Counted from the first letter of the stretch, positions 1 through 8,742 are shown. The stretch: DNA of 44,677 nucleotides from an uncultured Saprospiraceae bacterium (GCA_937941095.1 CALDYJ010000062.1:1-44677); one strand, 5' to 3'. Notes: generated by a model not told the origin, from the sequence alone. Program-made: numbers and translations.

Positions 1-489
1 ATAAACACCTGCAATACCAAGGTAAGCATCATAATGCACTTGGGGACTTGTCGTTAGTTCAATAAGCTTCTCATAACTTAAAATTGCTATTTCATTTTTA
101 CCCGTTCCATTATAGATGGATGCCAGTTCCATCATAGCCTCTGCAATTAATGTTGTATCGTTAAGCAGTTTAGCAAAATGCAAAGAAGAGTCTGCATAAG
201 TAGTTTGGCTTTCTTGAATATATGATTTGCTTAGATAAAATTTAGCTTTATCCTCTTTTGAGCCTTGAGTTAAAACGTAGTCATTCGTTAGGCTAATTAA
301 TTTTTCAATTTTTGATTGATCAAAATTTTTTAAAGAATTTAGGCTGTCTAAAATTTCAGAAACAGCTAAGCTTTCATACCTACCCTTTTCAATAGAATTC
401 CAAAAATTATTTTGAGCTGTACACGTCAAGGAAGTAAATAGAAATAGAAACAAGGTCTGTATAAAAGTAATTAAAATCCTACAATGCAT
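1..489 (-). CDS. Exported TPR-like protein, 5' part only (runs off the left edge)
   Basis: An open frame reads leftward from an ATG at 489 to base 1 without a stop, giving 163 residues. The first 26 residues form a Sec signal peptide: a basic start, a Phe/Leu-rich core and a Cys-Thr-Ala-Gln cleavage region. The rest is helical and TPR-like: residues about 95-160 show paired helices with small residues at turn positions and an ALA/IYN-type TPR pattern. In Bacteroidota, proteins starting like this often continue into longer TPR sensors ending in a kinase or LuxR-type domain, but that part lies outside the window. The product should be exported or membrane-anchored. The fold is supported by pattern only, and the function is unknown. 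Confidence 0.6.
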   Translation of the reverse strand, partial: MHCRILITFIQTLFLFLFTSLTCTAQNNFWNSIEKGRYESLAVSEILDSLNSLKNFDQSKIEKLISLTNDYVLTQGSKEDKAKFYLSKSYIQESQTTYADSSLHFAKLLNDTTLIAEAMMELASIYNGTGKNEIAILSYEKLIELTTSPQVHYDAYLGIAGVY

Positions 490-603
490 TACTGATCTAG
501 TTTAAATTGACTAAAATGTGAGATTTGTATTGTGTTTAGATGCTCAGCTTGCTATGCAAGGTAACATTATTGCAAGAATTAAAACAATACTTAATTAGTT
601 GTG

Positions 604-1410
604 TTACTTATCGTTTTTTAAAAAATCAACAATCAAGCCTGCGTATTCCTTTCCCCCAATGGTCCTTGCAGCCATCAGATGACCTCCATCGTGTGCAATA
701 ATTTTTCTATTCGCAGATGCTTCCGCAAATGTTTTACTGTCTTCTAAAGTCGTTATTTTATCGCTCTTACTTGCAAAAAGTAAAAATGGGATGGTATAGG
801 TCTTAAGTCTTTCTTCGTAAGTGATAGAAAGACTTGGGATGCTAATCTTTTTGTTTTTTAATGAACTAATTCTATCAACTATCTTCTGAGGAGAAGTAAT
901 GAAACTTTCAGCAATCATGTAATCAAAAGATTGTGCTTCTTTGCCTAAAGTAGCAATTAAACTGCCCATCGAAAATGACAATACTGCAATATTATTTGGC
1001 TTAAATGATCTCTTTAACCATTCCATTGCTGTTTCAAAATCTATCACATATTCTAAATGATATAAAGCATCTTTGTCGTGCTTAAAATCTGAACTTGAAC
1101 CAAATCCCCTGTAATCAAAACAGACCACATCAAAACCATTTTGCAAAAGACTTTGTGCATAGGCAAGGCTAAAACCCATATTACCTGCATCTGAACCCGC
1201 GATTAAAATAGTAGCATTCCTTTTTTCCTTTATCTTGCTCTCCATGTACCAGACATTCAAGCAATGACCATCTTTTGTTCCTATTTTATACTCTTCGAAA
1301 TCGATATTTAGACTAGAAGGGTCAACCTTATATTCCTTTAAAGGATTTATGGTAAAAGCTTTTATGCTTATCATAACAAAACAGAAAAAGAGCATTTGTT
1401 TCTTCATCAT
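604..1410 (-). CDS. Exported alpha/beta hydrolase
   Basis: The product is 268 residues, starting at the ATG at 1410, which overlaps the upstream stop as TAATG. A longer frame to 1533 exists but lies inside the upstream gene and has no signal-like start. Residues 1-20 are a signal peptide (MMKKQ followed by a Phe/Ile-rich core). The catalytic triad of an alpha/beta hydrolase is visible: Ser147 in an SFSMG elbow (the usual first Gly is Ser), Asp217 in SKSDK and His234 in DGGH. The FDYRGFGSS stretch near 98-106 is the typical strand-loop before the cap. The substrate is unknown; the family includes esterases, peptidases and lipases. It is the last gene of the AAA/TPR cluster and probably acts in the periplasm. 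Confidence 0.8.
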   Translation of the reverse strand: MMKKQMLFFCFVMISIKAFTINPLKEYKVDPSSLNIDFEEYKIGTKDGHCLNVWYMESKIKEKRNATILIAGSDAGNMGFSLAYAQSLLQNGFDVVCFDYRGFGSSSDFKHDKDALYHLEYVIDFETAMEWLKRSFKPNNIAVLSFSMGSLIATLGKEAQSFDYMIAESFITSPQKIVDRISSLKNKKISIPSLSITYEERLKTYTIPFLLFASKSDKITTLEDSKTFAEASANRKIIAHDGGHLMAARTIGGKEYAGLIVDFLKNDK

Positions 1411-2642
1411 TAATCTATTACTCTTGCTCCTTCTTTTATCATTATGCCATTTATCACCCATTGGTAAACAAATATGCCTAATAGAAAAACAAGCATTAAA
1501 AATCCAAAGCCTACACTTGCAAGTATTCCACAAACAAGAATTCCAATGGTAAAATATTTTAGTTTATTTACATTCTCTTTTTTAGTTGGGATCAAAAATG
1601 TCCCCAATGGTATAGCCATCAAGCCACCTACTACAGCCAAGTTTAAAAGATTTGTTTCTTTAAAAACAAAATACAAACTTAGACTTAAGAGTGCAACTGC
1701 CAAACTACTGCCTACATAAATAGACATTGACTTTTGTTTTTTAGAAAGAAGCAATCTACCAAATTTATTAGTGTATAAGTATAGGTTGAATAAAGGTTCT
1801 GCTATCCAACTAAAAATAAAAAAAGCTAAAATTAAATAAGACAATGGATATAAAAACGGAAAGCTTTCTGCAGCTTTTAGGATAATTCTGTAGACAATGT
1901 AAGCACCGATTAAAAAAGTCCAAGAACCATTGGCGGTAAGCTTAGCCATGAACTTATTGTATTTAAAAAACAATCTATACAAAAGAAATTGAGACTTCAT
2001 CGCCTCTCCCATCACGTATTGAGCCAACTCATTATTAGGATCTTTACTCAAGGCTTCTCTTGCTCTTTCCAGAGCTTCTTTCGGCTTATTAGCATGCAAA
2101 AAATGCATGGCATGATTTGCAATGGTGGAGGCGTTTTCTGGATTCAGTTCTAGTGCATGAGCAATGTCATCCTTGGAATTTTCTTTCCCTAAGATGTTTT
2201 CAATCATGATCTTGAGATTCAAAGCTTCCATGGAATTTGCTTCAATCTCTAAGGCTCTTTTTGTAGCTTCTAAGGCTCTATCGTAATTATTCTGTGCCAA
2301 TTTAACATGCGCTTCTAAAGTAAAAACCTCATGATCAAGATGTGCTAACTCCTTGAGCATTTTGATTTTCGAGTCTGCCTTATCTAGGTATTTATCATCA
2401 ATGTCTATTTCTATGGAATGCTTCATAATGCTCACATCCTCGGGATATTGAGTCAACAAAGTTTCACAAAGAGCTCTTGATTTTTCATTCTCTCCTAATC
2501 GAAGGGTGCACATCATTAATGCCTTACGCCCAAAATAGGAATTGGGCTCCTTAGCCAAATGTTGTTCTAACATCTCCTTGGCTTCAGGAAATCGATTTTG
2601 CTGAAAAAGCATTTGAACTCTTTGCAATAATTGCGCTTCCAT
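1410..2642 (-). CDS. TPR protein with C-terminal multi-pass membrane domain
   Basis: The product is 410 residues. The N-terminal half (about 1-215) is a run of TPR units with recurrent acidic-turn spacers such as KEPNS, LNPEN and DPNNE. The C-terminal half (about 238-400) carries five or six hydrophobic segments, near 240-258, 263-290, 307-327, 332-352 and 363-400. There is no N-terminal signal, so the TPR part should be cytosolic with the protein anchored by its C-terminus. Its ATG overlaps the stop of the upstream AAA+ ATPase gene (TAATG), and its own stop overlaps the downstream hydrolase start in the same way, which strongly suggests translational coupling. A membrane docking partner for the ATPase is an inference from this arrangement; no named family is recognised. 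Confidence 0.75.
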   Translation of the reverse strand: MEAQLLQRVQMLFQQNRFPEAKEMLEQHLAKEPNSYFGRKALMMCTLRLGENEKSRALCETLLTQYPEDVSIMKHSIEIDIDDKYLDKADSKIKMLKELAHLDHEVFTLEAHVKLAQNNYDRALEATKRALEIEANSMEALNLKIMIENILGKENSKDDIAHALELNPENASTIANHAMHFLHANKPKEALERAREALSKDPNNELAQYVMGEAMKSQFLLYRLFFKYNKFMAKLTANGSWTFLIGAYIVYRIILKAAESFPFLYPLSYLILAFFIFSWIAEPLFNLYLYTNKFGRLLLSKKQKSMSIYVGSSLAVALLSLSLYFVFKETNLLNLAVVGGLMAIPLGTFLIPTKKENVNKLKYFTIGILVCGILASVGFGFLMLVFLLGIFVYQWVINGIMIKEGARVID

Positions 2643-3943
2643 TATTTTAAATATTTTAGAATGTCATCATAGAGTCCTGACTTGTTTGCAAACATTGCAT
2701 AATTCCTTGCTGTTGTAAACCACTCGATGGTTGAAGCTTTATGACTACTAATCGCATTAATCAAATCTTTTGTCTCAATAGGCTCTGGTGTTCCTGTTTG
2801 CAAGGCCTTTTCAATGATGTTTTCTACGGCTATATCGATTAAAGCATTCAGATCTGCACCCGAAAAATCTTTTGTTTTTTTTGCAACTTTCTTATAGTCA
2901 ATGTTTTTTTGTGGCTTATCTTTAAGTTTCAATTTTAATATCTCAGCTTTACTTTCAACGTCTGGTGGTGGAACAAAAATGATTCGGTCAAACCTACCAG
3001 GCCGCAAAAAAGCAGAATCCAAGTGCCAAGGAGTATTGGTTGCTCCAATGATTAACAAGCCATCATTTTCAGCATGAATTCCATCCAATTCAGCAAGAAA
3101 TTGATTGATAACGTTTTTGCCAGCTGACTGACGCATGTCCGATCTTTTTGCACCTAATGCATCCACTTCATCGAAAAACAAAACACAAGGTGTTTTACTT
3201 CGTGCTAATTCAAAATACCTATTTAAGTTTTTTTCGGAGTTGCCTATCCACATGTCTAAAATATCATTGAGACTAATGTTGATAAAATTAGCATTAATTT
3301 GACCTGCAGTTGCTTTAGCTATAAATGTCTTCCCACAACCTGGAGGTCCATACAAAAGAATACCTCCACCTACTTTTTTTCCATAAGATGCATACAATTC
3401 TGCATTTTCTAAAGGCTTAATTATTTTAAGATCAATCTCTCTTTTTACAGTTTCCATACCTCCTACATCAGAAAAATTTATAGCTGGCTTAGAAAACATC
3501 AAATCATCCTCATTCAATTCTTCTTCTGAATCTGTAGCCTGCATTCTAAAAGCTTCATCTAATTCTTGATCTGAAAACTGGGGATCGTCTTCGATTAAGC
3601 GCATATAAATTTCTCTGGCTTTACCGTGATCCCTTTCTTTTAAAAAGCATTTTGCAATATTGCTCCTACTGTGGCTATCAAGGATTGATAAATCTTCTAT
3701 TTCCTCAGCAATCACAATGCAAGTAGATATTTTATTTTGTCGAAAATACAAATTGATCAGTTTTGCTTTTAAGTCATAACTAAAAGGATCTTTCTTAAGT
3801 GCTTCTTGCAACAAGCCTTCTAGTTCAGCATCGTATTCTGGGTAAGCCTCCATTTTACTGATCAACATTTTAAGCAAATATTCATTATCAGGTGAAGCGT
3901 TCAACGCTTTTTTCAAATCTTCTATTTCTTGTCTTTTATCCAT
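2642..3943 (-). CDS. AAA+ ATPase with TPR-like N-terminal domain
   Basis: The product is 433 residues. Residues 1-130 are helical and TPR-like; residues about 155-400 form one classical AAA domain related to the Cdc48/FtsH/proteasomal ATPase group. Walker A is GPPGCGKT at 199-206 and Walker B ends in FFDEVDALG with the Asp-Glu pair at 258-259. A sensor-1 Asn lies in GATN near 303, and the LRPGRFDR box (about 313-320) carries the second-region-of-homology arginines. There is no protease domain and no second ATPase domain. It presumably remodels or unfolds protein targets, with the TPR part choosing partners. The stop overlaps the start of the TPR/membrane gene, and six bases separate its ATG from the final stop of the decayed reading frame upstream. 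Confidence 0.85.
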   Translation of the reverse strand: MDKRQEIEDLKKALNASPDNEYLLKMLISKMEAYPEYDAELEGLLQEALKKDPFSYDLKAKLINLYFRQNKISTCIVIAEEIEDLSILDSHSRSNIAKCFLKERDHGKAREIYMRLIEDDPQFSDQELDEAFRMQATDSEEELNEDDLMFSKPAINFSDVGGMETVKREIDLKIIKPLENAELYASYGKKVGGGILLYGPPGCGKTFIAKATAGQINANFINISLNDILDMWIGNSEKNLNRYFELARSKTPCVLFFDEVDALGAKRSDMRQSAGKNVINQFLAELDGIHAENDGLLIIGATNTPWHLDSAFLRPGRFDRIIFVPPPDVESKAEILKLKLKDKPQKNIDYKKVAKKTKDFSGADLNALIDIAVENIIEKALQTGTPEPIETKDLINAISSHKASTIEWFTTARNYAMFANKSGLYDDILKYLK

Positions 3944-3948
3944 TAATC

Positions 3949-4407
3949 CTACTGTTTTTCTTGACAGCCAATAATTTCTTCAATATAGGTAATTTCGAAT
4001 ATACTCTTTCTTGTTTTTAGATAGATGTCCTCTTTTTCTTTACAGGATTCAAGTACTCACTTATTGAGCCTGATCTTATGTTTTCCTGAGCCCACTTTTA
4101 TCCAAATTTTATTTGCATGCTCATCATCGTCTTTAGCAAAGCTAAGATTTGAGTACTCCTTTTGACTAACTACGTCGCTCAATAAATTGTGCTTTAGACC
4201 AAGCCCCATCGACAAGACCAGGCAAAAAAGCTTCAAATAAAACATAAAGCACAAAAGCTATAATGTAATTTCAGCGGCTTCTCACATCTGCTCAAAATTG
4301 ACTTCACCCAAATGATTACTTATGATTTCCTGAAAAATATTTCTTGCTTACTCGAATTTCTTCAGCTGCAAAAGTGTGACTCCTTTCTCAAATTTATCAC
4401 TTTTCAT
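3949..4407 (-). pseudogene. Decayed TPR-like gene between the aminotransferase and AAA genes
   Basis: A single reading frame of 152 codons runs from an ATG at 4407, directly after the aminotransferase TAA (4408-4410), to a TAG at 3949-3951, just before the AAA start. Four in-frame stops interrupt it: TAA at codon 20, TGA at 42, TAG at 50 and TGA at 117. The opening residues look like a first TPR helix pair (FEKGVTLLQLKKFE, stop, ARNIFQEII), and sense meaning resumes in the same frame across the first stop. Four stops in 152 codons is fewer than AT-rich noncoding DNA would give by chance. The short open stretch 4057-4254 lies inside this frame and is treated as part of it. Mixed stop types argue for decay and against recoding. 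The original function is unknown. Confidence 0.5.
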
Positions 4408-5556
4408 TTATAGAATATTCAATAGTACTTCGCATAGTTTTTTTACGTCTTCTTCGGAATTAAAAACATAAAATGATATTCGGATGGCATCGCCACGATA
4501 GGAAACAAATATGTTATTTGCTTTTAAGGCCTCTTCTATAATTTTCATGTCCATACCTTCTTTGACTCTAATGCCAGTAAGGTGAGAAGACGATTCTTTC
4601 AAGCCTTGCACTTCATATGGACTTTCGGATAATAGACTTATCAATAATAGGTGTAAGGTTTTGCAGTAGTCCTGAATGTTTTCTAAACCCCAATCCAAGA
4701 TTTGATCTAAGCCTGCTTGTAAAATTGGGATGTGGATAAAATTTGATTGTTCTCCAACCGAGTAACGAGCTGCCCCTGATTTAAAATTATCTTTGTATTC
4801 TACTAAGGCTTTAAAGTCCTCGCTATTCTCCTTATTTATCCAATTGTCTTCAATAGGAATTCCTTGATTGAAAGATGGTGAATAATAAGCAAAGCCTAAT
4901 CCATAATGTCCCAACAACCATTTATATCCGCCTACTACCAAGACATCAAATGGAACATCGTCAAGGTATAGAGCAAGCGCTCCTACCGATTGAGTTCCAT
5001 CTATTATCAGGTAAGCATTATTCGCTTTGCAAGCATCGCTAATACTTTTTAAATCAAACAAACTTCCATCTGCCCAATGTACGTGTGCCAAACAGACAGC
5101 CGTGGTCTTCGGATTGATTGATTTAAGGATTTCTCTATTCCAATCCTCGACTCGGCGCGCTGCTTTAGAAGTGGATTTTACAAACTTTATTTGTTGGTCA
5201 TTATCCTTAGCTGCTTGCTCCCAAGGGTAATAATTACTTGGAAATTGTTCATCAAGACAAATGATTTCTCCATTCTCTTTGTAGTTCAGGTTTTTAGCAG
5301 CATTTGCCATGCCATATGAAACAGAAGGAATAATAGCTATCTGTTGAGCGTCTGCATGAATCAATTTAGCGCAAGTTTGTCTTAAGCGACTTACGTCATG
5401 AAAAAACTCTTTCATTCCTAATTTTGCCGGATTCTTTTTTAGCTTTAAACCTTCAATGCCTTTTTCTTCTGCTTTTTTTAGCAAAGGAGACATGTAAGCC
5501 ATGTTAAGGTATATGAGATCTTGAGGAAGAGAAAATTTTTCTTTTTGTATGTTCAT
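4408..5556 (-). CDS. PLP-dependent aminotransferase class V (cysteine desulfurase-like fold)
   Basis: The product is 382 residues, close to full length for the class V aminotransferase family. The PLP-binding lysine is Lys212 in GGYKWLLG. Asp186 in the LIIDGTQSVGA stretch is the residue expected to contact the pyridine nitrogen. Residues 158-165 (HVHWADGS) precede it as in the isopenicillin-N epimerase/CsdA-like branch. No cysteine-containing catalytic loop typical of IscS is evident, so a true cysteine desulfurase role is not supported. The exact substrate cannot be told. It is cytosolic. It heads the cluster that continues through the decayed TPR frame, whose ATG directly follows this stop, to the AAA ATPase, so the genes probably share a transcript. 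Confidence 0.8.
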   Translation of the reverse strand: MNIQKEKFSLPQDLIYLNMAYMSPLLKKAEEKGIEGLKLKKNPAKLGMKEFFHDVSRLRQTCAKLIHADAQQIAIIPSVSYGMANAAKNLNYKENGEIICLDEQFPSNYYPWEQAAKDNDQQIKFVKSTSKAARRVEDWNREILKSINPKTTAVCLAHVHWADGSLFDLKSISDACKANNAYLIIDGTQSVGALALYLDDVPFDVLVVGGYKWLLGHYGLGFAYYSPSFNQGIPIEDNWINKENSEDFKALVEYKDNFKSGAARYSVGEQSNFIHIPILQAGLDQILDWGLENIQDYCKTLHLLLISLLSESPYEVQGLKESSSHLTGIRVKEGMDMKIIEEALKANNIFVSYRGDAIRISFYVFNSEEDVKKLCEVLLNIL

Positions 5557-5706
5557 TTCGGCTAAATTTGATAAGAACCTTAGAATCCTTTATGATCAAA
5601 TATGCACAATTTAAACCAGTGATTCAAAATTGTGGATTAATTTTTATCAACACAAAAATTTGAAAATACAAAAAGCTTAATGAAGTTTTATGGAGCTATT
5701 TAAGCG

Positions 5707-6624
5707 TTATTTATTCCTAATATGAAGCAACTGTCGTTTAAAGTCTATGGCAACTTTTTTATCTTCAAAAAATGGATAGCCCAGTAAACCATCAAATGGA
5801 TTTTCTATGCCTTCATTGATGTAAGAAAAATCAATGATGCTAAAGGTTTGATCCGAAAAAGACTTTGTCCCAATCCCAATCTTGTCCAACACGGCACAAG
5901 GCGAACCTACATTTTCTAAACTTGCTCCTTGAATGGAAAGTTCTGAAGAAGACAGTATAGCATTTCTATTTAGCGAATGGTAAGTTTTTTTATCTAATAG
6001 ATTAATTTCAGCTCCAGTATCAATGACAATTCGATTTATTTTGTCATCAATTATGACTTCGATCACCACAAAATGTTCAACCAATTCAAATGAAATGCTG
6101 TACCAAGATTCGTCCAAGCTTAATTCTGAACTTACCCCCCATTTTTTATTAGGGTAATCTAATACTAAAATAGAATTATTAAAAACGTCCTGACCTACCA
6201 AACCATTAAACTTGTGTAAGATTTCATTTTCAATGTGACCGAGGTCCATTTGATAGGCCTGATAATTAGATTTAGTGATGTTTAAGATCTTAAATTCGGA
6301 GATGGTTGTTTCTCCAATGGAAGTATTTCCAGTTAATCCACTGGCAATAAACTGCTCCGAATAATCTTGAGGTTTTTGATTAATGATAAGCCCTGGTGAA
6401 CCAGTATCCAAAATAAATTTTGCTTTTTTCCCATCCATGAAGGCATCTACAAATACTAAACCTCCGACTAATTGAAAAGTGGATAAATCAACCTCGTCCG
6501 TTTTGTCTTTACTAAAGAATGAAAAAGAATTGGAATCAGTGGCGTCTAAGAATGCAAAATCATCTTGAGCCATGATGGCAAAAGAAGCCAGTACAGTTGC
6601 GACCAGAAATAGCAGCTTGCTCAT
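5707..6624 (-). CDS. Exported retropepsin-like aspartyl protease with two DTG motifs
   Basis: The product is 305 residues with a signal peptide at 1-19 (MSKLLFLVATVLASF core, cleaved near MAQ). Two copies of the aspartyl-protease active-site signature appear: FILDTGSPG with Asp73 and IVIDTGAEINLL with Asp202. Each is followed by the hydrophobic strands of a clan AA half-domain. Having both halves on one chain resembles pepsin topology or a duplicated retropepsin domain; bacterial members are often annotated as aspartyl protease or clan AA. It should act in the periplasm or outside the cell. It stands alone, with about 140-150 bp on each side. Proteolytic activity is inferred from the motifs only. 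Confidence 0.75.
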   Translation of the reverse strand: MSKLLFLVATVLASFAIMAQDDFAFLDATDSNSFSFFSKDKTDEVDLSTFQLVGGLVFVDAFMDGKKAKFILDTGSPGLIINQKPQDYSEQFIASGLTGNTSIGETTISEFKILNITKSNYQAYQMDLGHIENEILHKFNGLVGQDVFNNSILVLDYPNKKWGVSSELSLDESWYSISFELVEHFVVIEVIIDDKINRIVIDTGAEINLLDKKTYHSLNRNAILSSSELSIQGASLENVGSPCAVLDKIGIGTKSFSDQTFSIIDFSYINEGIENPFDGLLGYPFFEDKKVAIDFKRQLLHIRNK

Positions 6625-6763
6625 AGGATGTTTCTTTGGTTAAGAAATACGAGGGGCAATCTGGTCTTTCGCCTTACGTAAACTTAGTGTTATGTAAACC
6701 TCGGTAGGAGCAGAATAGTTCCTTTAGCAGATATTTAGAGCAAATTAAAAGGTATCGGTCTCT

Positions 6764-7339
6764 TTACTCACTCCAACGGAATGAATCATTTTCAAAGCCA
6801 GCTAAGTCCAAAAGTCTAGAAACTACGGTGCCTGCAAGCTCTTTTATGGTCTTAGGTTGACTATAAAATGAAGGTGTAGCTGGACATATGATCCCTCCAG
6901 CTAATGTGATTTGCTTCATGTTTTCAATGTGGATTAGATTATAAGGCATCTCTCTGGGAACAACAATTAGTTTTCTTCGCTCTTTAAGCACCACATCGGC
7001 GGATCTTGTGATTAGATCATTAGAATGGCCTGTTGCGATTCTTGAAAGTAATCCCATCGAACAGGGACAAACAAACATGGTGTCGTATTTAGCAGAACCA
7101 CTCGCAAAAGGCGCATAGAAATCATTCTTTTCGTAAAAGTCAAAAGGATACTTTTTATAGGATTTTTTGCCAATTTCAATTTTCCAATTGATTTTCGCAT
7201 TTTCACTCATCACTACACCAACCTTATCCCATTGATCTTCTAATAAAAGCAACTGATCCATAAGCAATTTAGCATAAATTGACCCACTTGAACCACCTAT
7301 TCCTAGTATTACTTTCCTTTTCATCTCTGAGTTAAACAT
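6764..7339 (-). CDS. ubiX: Flavin prenyltransferase UbiX
   Basis: The product is 191 residues from the ATG at 7339, which is preceded by GGAG four bases upstream; a second ATG at 7324 would begin at MKRKVILGIGG and is also possible. The glycine-rich FMN-binding start (GIGGSSGSIYA) matches the UbiX GxTGASG-type loop. The C-terminal VPREMPYN, HIENM, PATPSFY and LLDLAGF blocks are diagnostic of UbiX. UbiX attaches dimethylallyl phosphate-derived carbons to FMN to make prenyl-FMN, the cofactor of UbiD-type decarboxylases. No UbiD gene is present in this window, so its client enzyme lies elsewhere. It is transcribed divergently from the thioredoxin-like gene. Confidence 0.9.
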   Translation of the reverse strand: MFNSEMKRKVILGIGGSSGSIYAKLLMDQLLLLEDQWDKVGVVMSENAKINWKIEIGKKSYKKYPFDFYEKNDFYAPFASGSAKYDTMFVCPCSMGLLSRIATGHSNDLITRSADVVLKERRKLIVVPREMPYNLIHIENMKQITLAGGIICPATPSFYSQPKTIKELAGTVVSRLLDLAGFENDSFRWSE

Positions 7340-7461
7340 CAAACTCCATAAAAAGATTGGTTCTGAAGGAAAAATATTACACCAAAGCCTTCTTTTCGGT
7401 CTTTTAGCCTAAGAAGCCTTTTAAAATATTGTTAAAAGCTTTAGAATTGAAAAACGGGTCT

Positions 7462-7469
7462 TATTTTTG
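7462..7469 (+). promoter_or_regulatory. Candidate Bacteroidota -7 element (TATTTTTG) for the thioredoxin-like gene
   Basis: TATTTTTG fits the Bacteroidota TAnnTTTG -7 consensus. A weak -33 match (TTTA) lies 18 bp upstream, ending at 7443. It is about 45 bp before the ATG at 7514, in the divergent ubiX/thioredoxin intergenic region. It was found by pattern only. Confidence 0.35.
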
Positions 7470-7513
7470 AGCGTTATTTGATGGATGTAATTTTACACGG
7501 TTAAAAATTTATT

Positions 7514-8050
7514 ATGAAAAACGTATTATTCTATTTCTTCTCTGCTTGTTTACTTTTTGGATTAAGTTCATTCGATTCTGCTCCAGCAGTAGAGAAAATC
7601 AACTGGATGACTTGGGAAGAAGCTGTAGCTGCCAATGAAAAGGAACCTCGTAAAATCATGGTAGATCTTTACACAGATTGGTGTGGTTGGTGTAAAGTTA
7701 TGGACAAGAAGACTTTTACAGACAAGGACATTGTCGAAATGATAAACAAAGATTTTTACGCCGTTAAATTTAATGCAGAACAGAAAGAAAGCATTCAATA
7801 CAATGGAACCGAGTTTAACTTTGTTCAATCTAAAGGATCGCGTAGAGGTGGCGTTCATATGCTTGCCTATTCTTTGGCAGATGGAAATTTAAGCTACCCG
7901 ACCTTAGTTTACCTTAACGAAAAGATGGAGAGGATTTCTATTTCTCCTGGTTACAAAGAAATCGACCAATTGAAAAATGAACTGGAATTTGCATCTTCGG
8001 AGTATTATGCAAAAGGTTCTTTTGAAGAGTTTTTGAAGACAAAGAACTAA
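7514..8050 (+). CDS. Exported thioredoxin-like protein
   Basis: The product is 178 residues with a signal peptide at about 1-22 (MKNVLFYFFSACLLFGLSSF). A thioredoxin fold follows: the DLYTDWCGWCKVMD segment places a CGWC redox pair at Cys57/Cys60, and the TFTDKDI stretch after it is typical of the thioredoxin_7/DUF255-like group. The SYPTLVYL stretch near 135 supplies the cis-proline loop. It should act in the periplasm as a disulfide reductant or oxidant; partners are not evident locally. Its last four bases overlap the end of the convergent coiled-coil membrane gene. Confidence 0.85.
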   Translation: MKNVLFYFFSACLLFGLSSFDSAPAVEKINWMTWEEAVAANEKEPRKIMVDLYTDWCGWCKVMDKKTFTDKDIVEMINKDFYAVKFNAEQKESIQYNGTEFNFVQSKGSRRGGVHMLAYSLADGNLSYPTLVYLNEKMERISISPGYKEIDQLKNELEFASSEYYAKGSFEEFLKTKN

Positions 8051-8742
8051 AGGTCTCTCAACTCTCTTGTAATTTCTTTTAACTCCAATTTTAATTCTTC
8101 AGCGTCTTGAATGGATCTGGACTCAATGACTTGTAAACTTAGCTTATCAATGGTTTCTAGGTAGGTTTTTTCAAAATCAATAAAGGTTTTTACAGATTCC
8201 ATTTCGGCCACATCATCAATGTTGTTTTCTTGAAATTTTTCGAGCTTTTTTCTTTTTTGTTTGATCTCTTCAGCGAGTTGGTGATTTTTTATGATGCTAT
8301 TTAATTTAGTCATGCAAAGTTCATAAAAACCAATTTTGGACATCCTCAATTTTTTTTCTTCATCAAATCCTCGAATCAATTTTTGAGTTTCTCTTTTCGC
8401 TTCCATCTTAGCATTTGGATTTAGTTCAAGTTTGTGCTTTAAATCGTATATGCTTCGTTGTATCTCATTTAGTTCATTTTGATAATTTGAAATACTGGTA
8501 AGAATCTGTTGACGTTTAAGTTCTATTTGACCATAAAAGTCATTTTTAAAGGCCTTATTCATTCGCCTTCTTCTGATCTGCCTAACAATAAAAAATGTGA
8601 TTCCAAATATTATAGAAATCATCCCAACAATAAACTTGATGTTGGGAGGACCTATTAAAAAAGCAAGAAGAGCTACTGCCGCGAGGATGGTAAGTCCGAG
8701 ACGCAACTTCTTGTCAACTCCCTTGTCTATATTATTGTTCAT
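8047..8742 (-). CDS. Membrane-anchored coiled-coil protein of unknown function
   Basis: The product is 231 residues. Residues about 13-30 and 33-50 form a hydrophobic hairpin (LGLTILAAVALLAFLIG and FIVGMISIIFGITFFIV), followed by a basic RQIRRRRMNK stretch, so the bulk should be cytosolic. Residues 70-231 are almost entirely charged heptad-like helix rich in Lys, Glu, Leu and Ile, consistent with a long coiled coil. No catalytic motif and no named family is recognised. It converges with the thioredoxin-like gene with a four-base overlap, leaving no room for a classical terminator between them. Confidence 0.65.
   Translation of the reverse strand: MNNNIDKGVDKKLRLGLTILAAVALLAFLIGPPNIKFIVGMISIIFGITFFIVRQIRRRRMNKAFKNDFYGQIELKRQQILTSISNYQNELNEIQRSIYDLKHKLELNPNAKMEAKRETQKLIRGFDEEKKLRMSKIGFYELCMTKLNSIIKNHQLAEEIKQKRKKLEKFQENNIDDVAEMESVKTFIDFEKTYLETIDKLSLQVIESRSIQDAEELKLELKEITRELRDL

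Noticed and set aside
1410..1533. N-terminal extension of the alpha/beta hydrolase
   Set aside because: It lies inside the upstream TPR-membrane gene in another frame; starting at 1410 gives a clean signal peptide and a TAATG overlap.
4057..4254. A separate 65-residue small gene
   Set aside because: It lies wholly within a longer frame with in-frame stops that joins the two neighbouring genes, so it is better explained as part of the decayed TPR-like gene.
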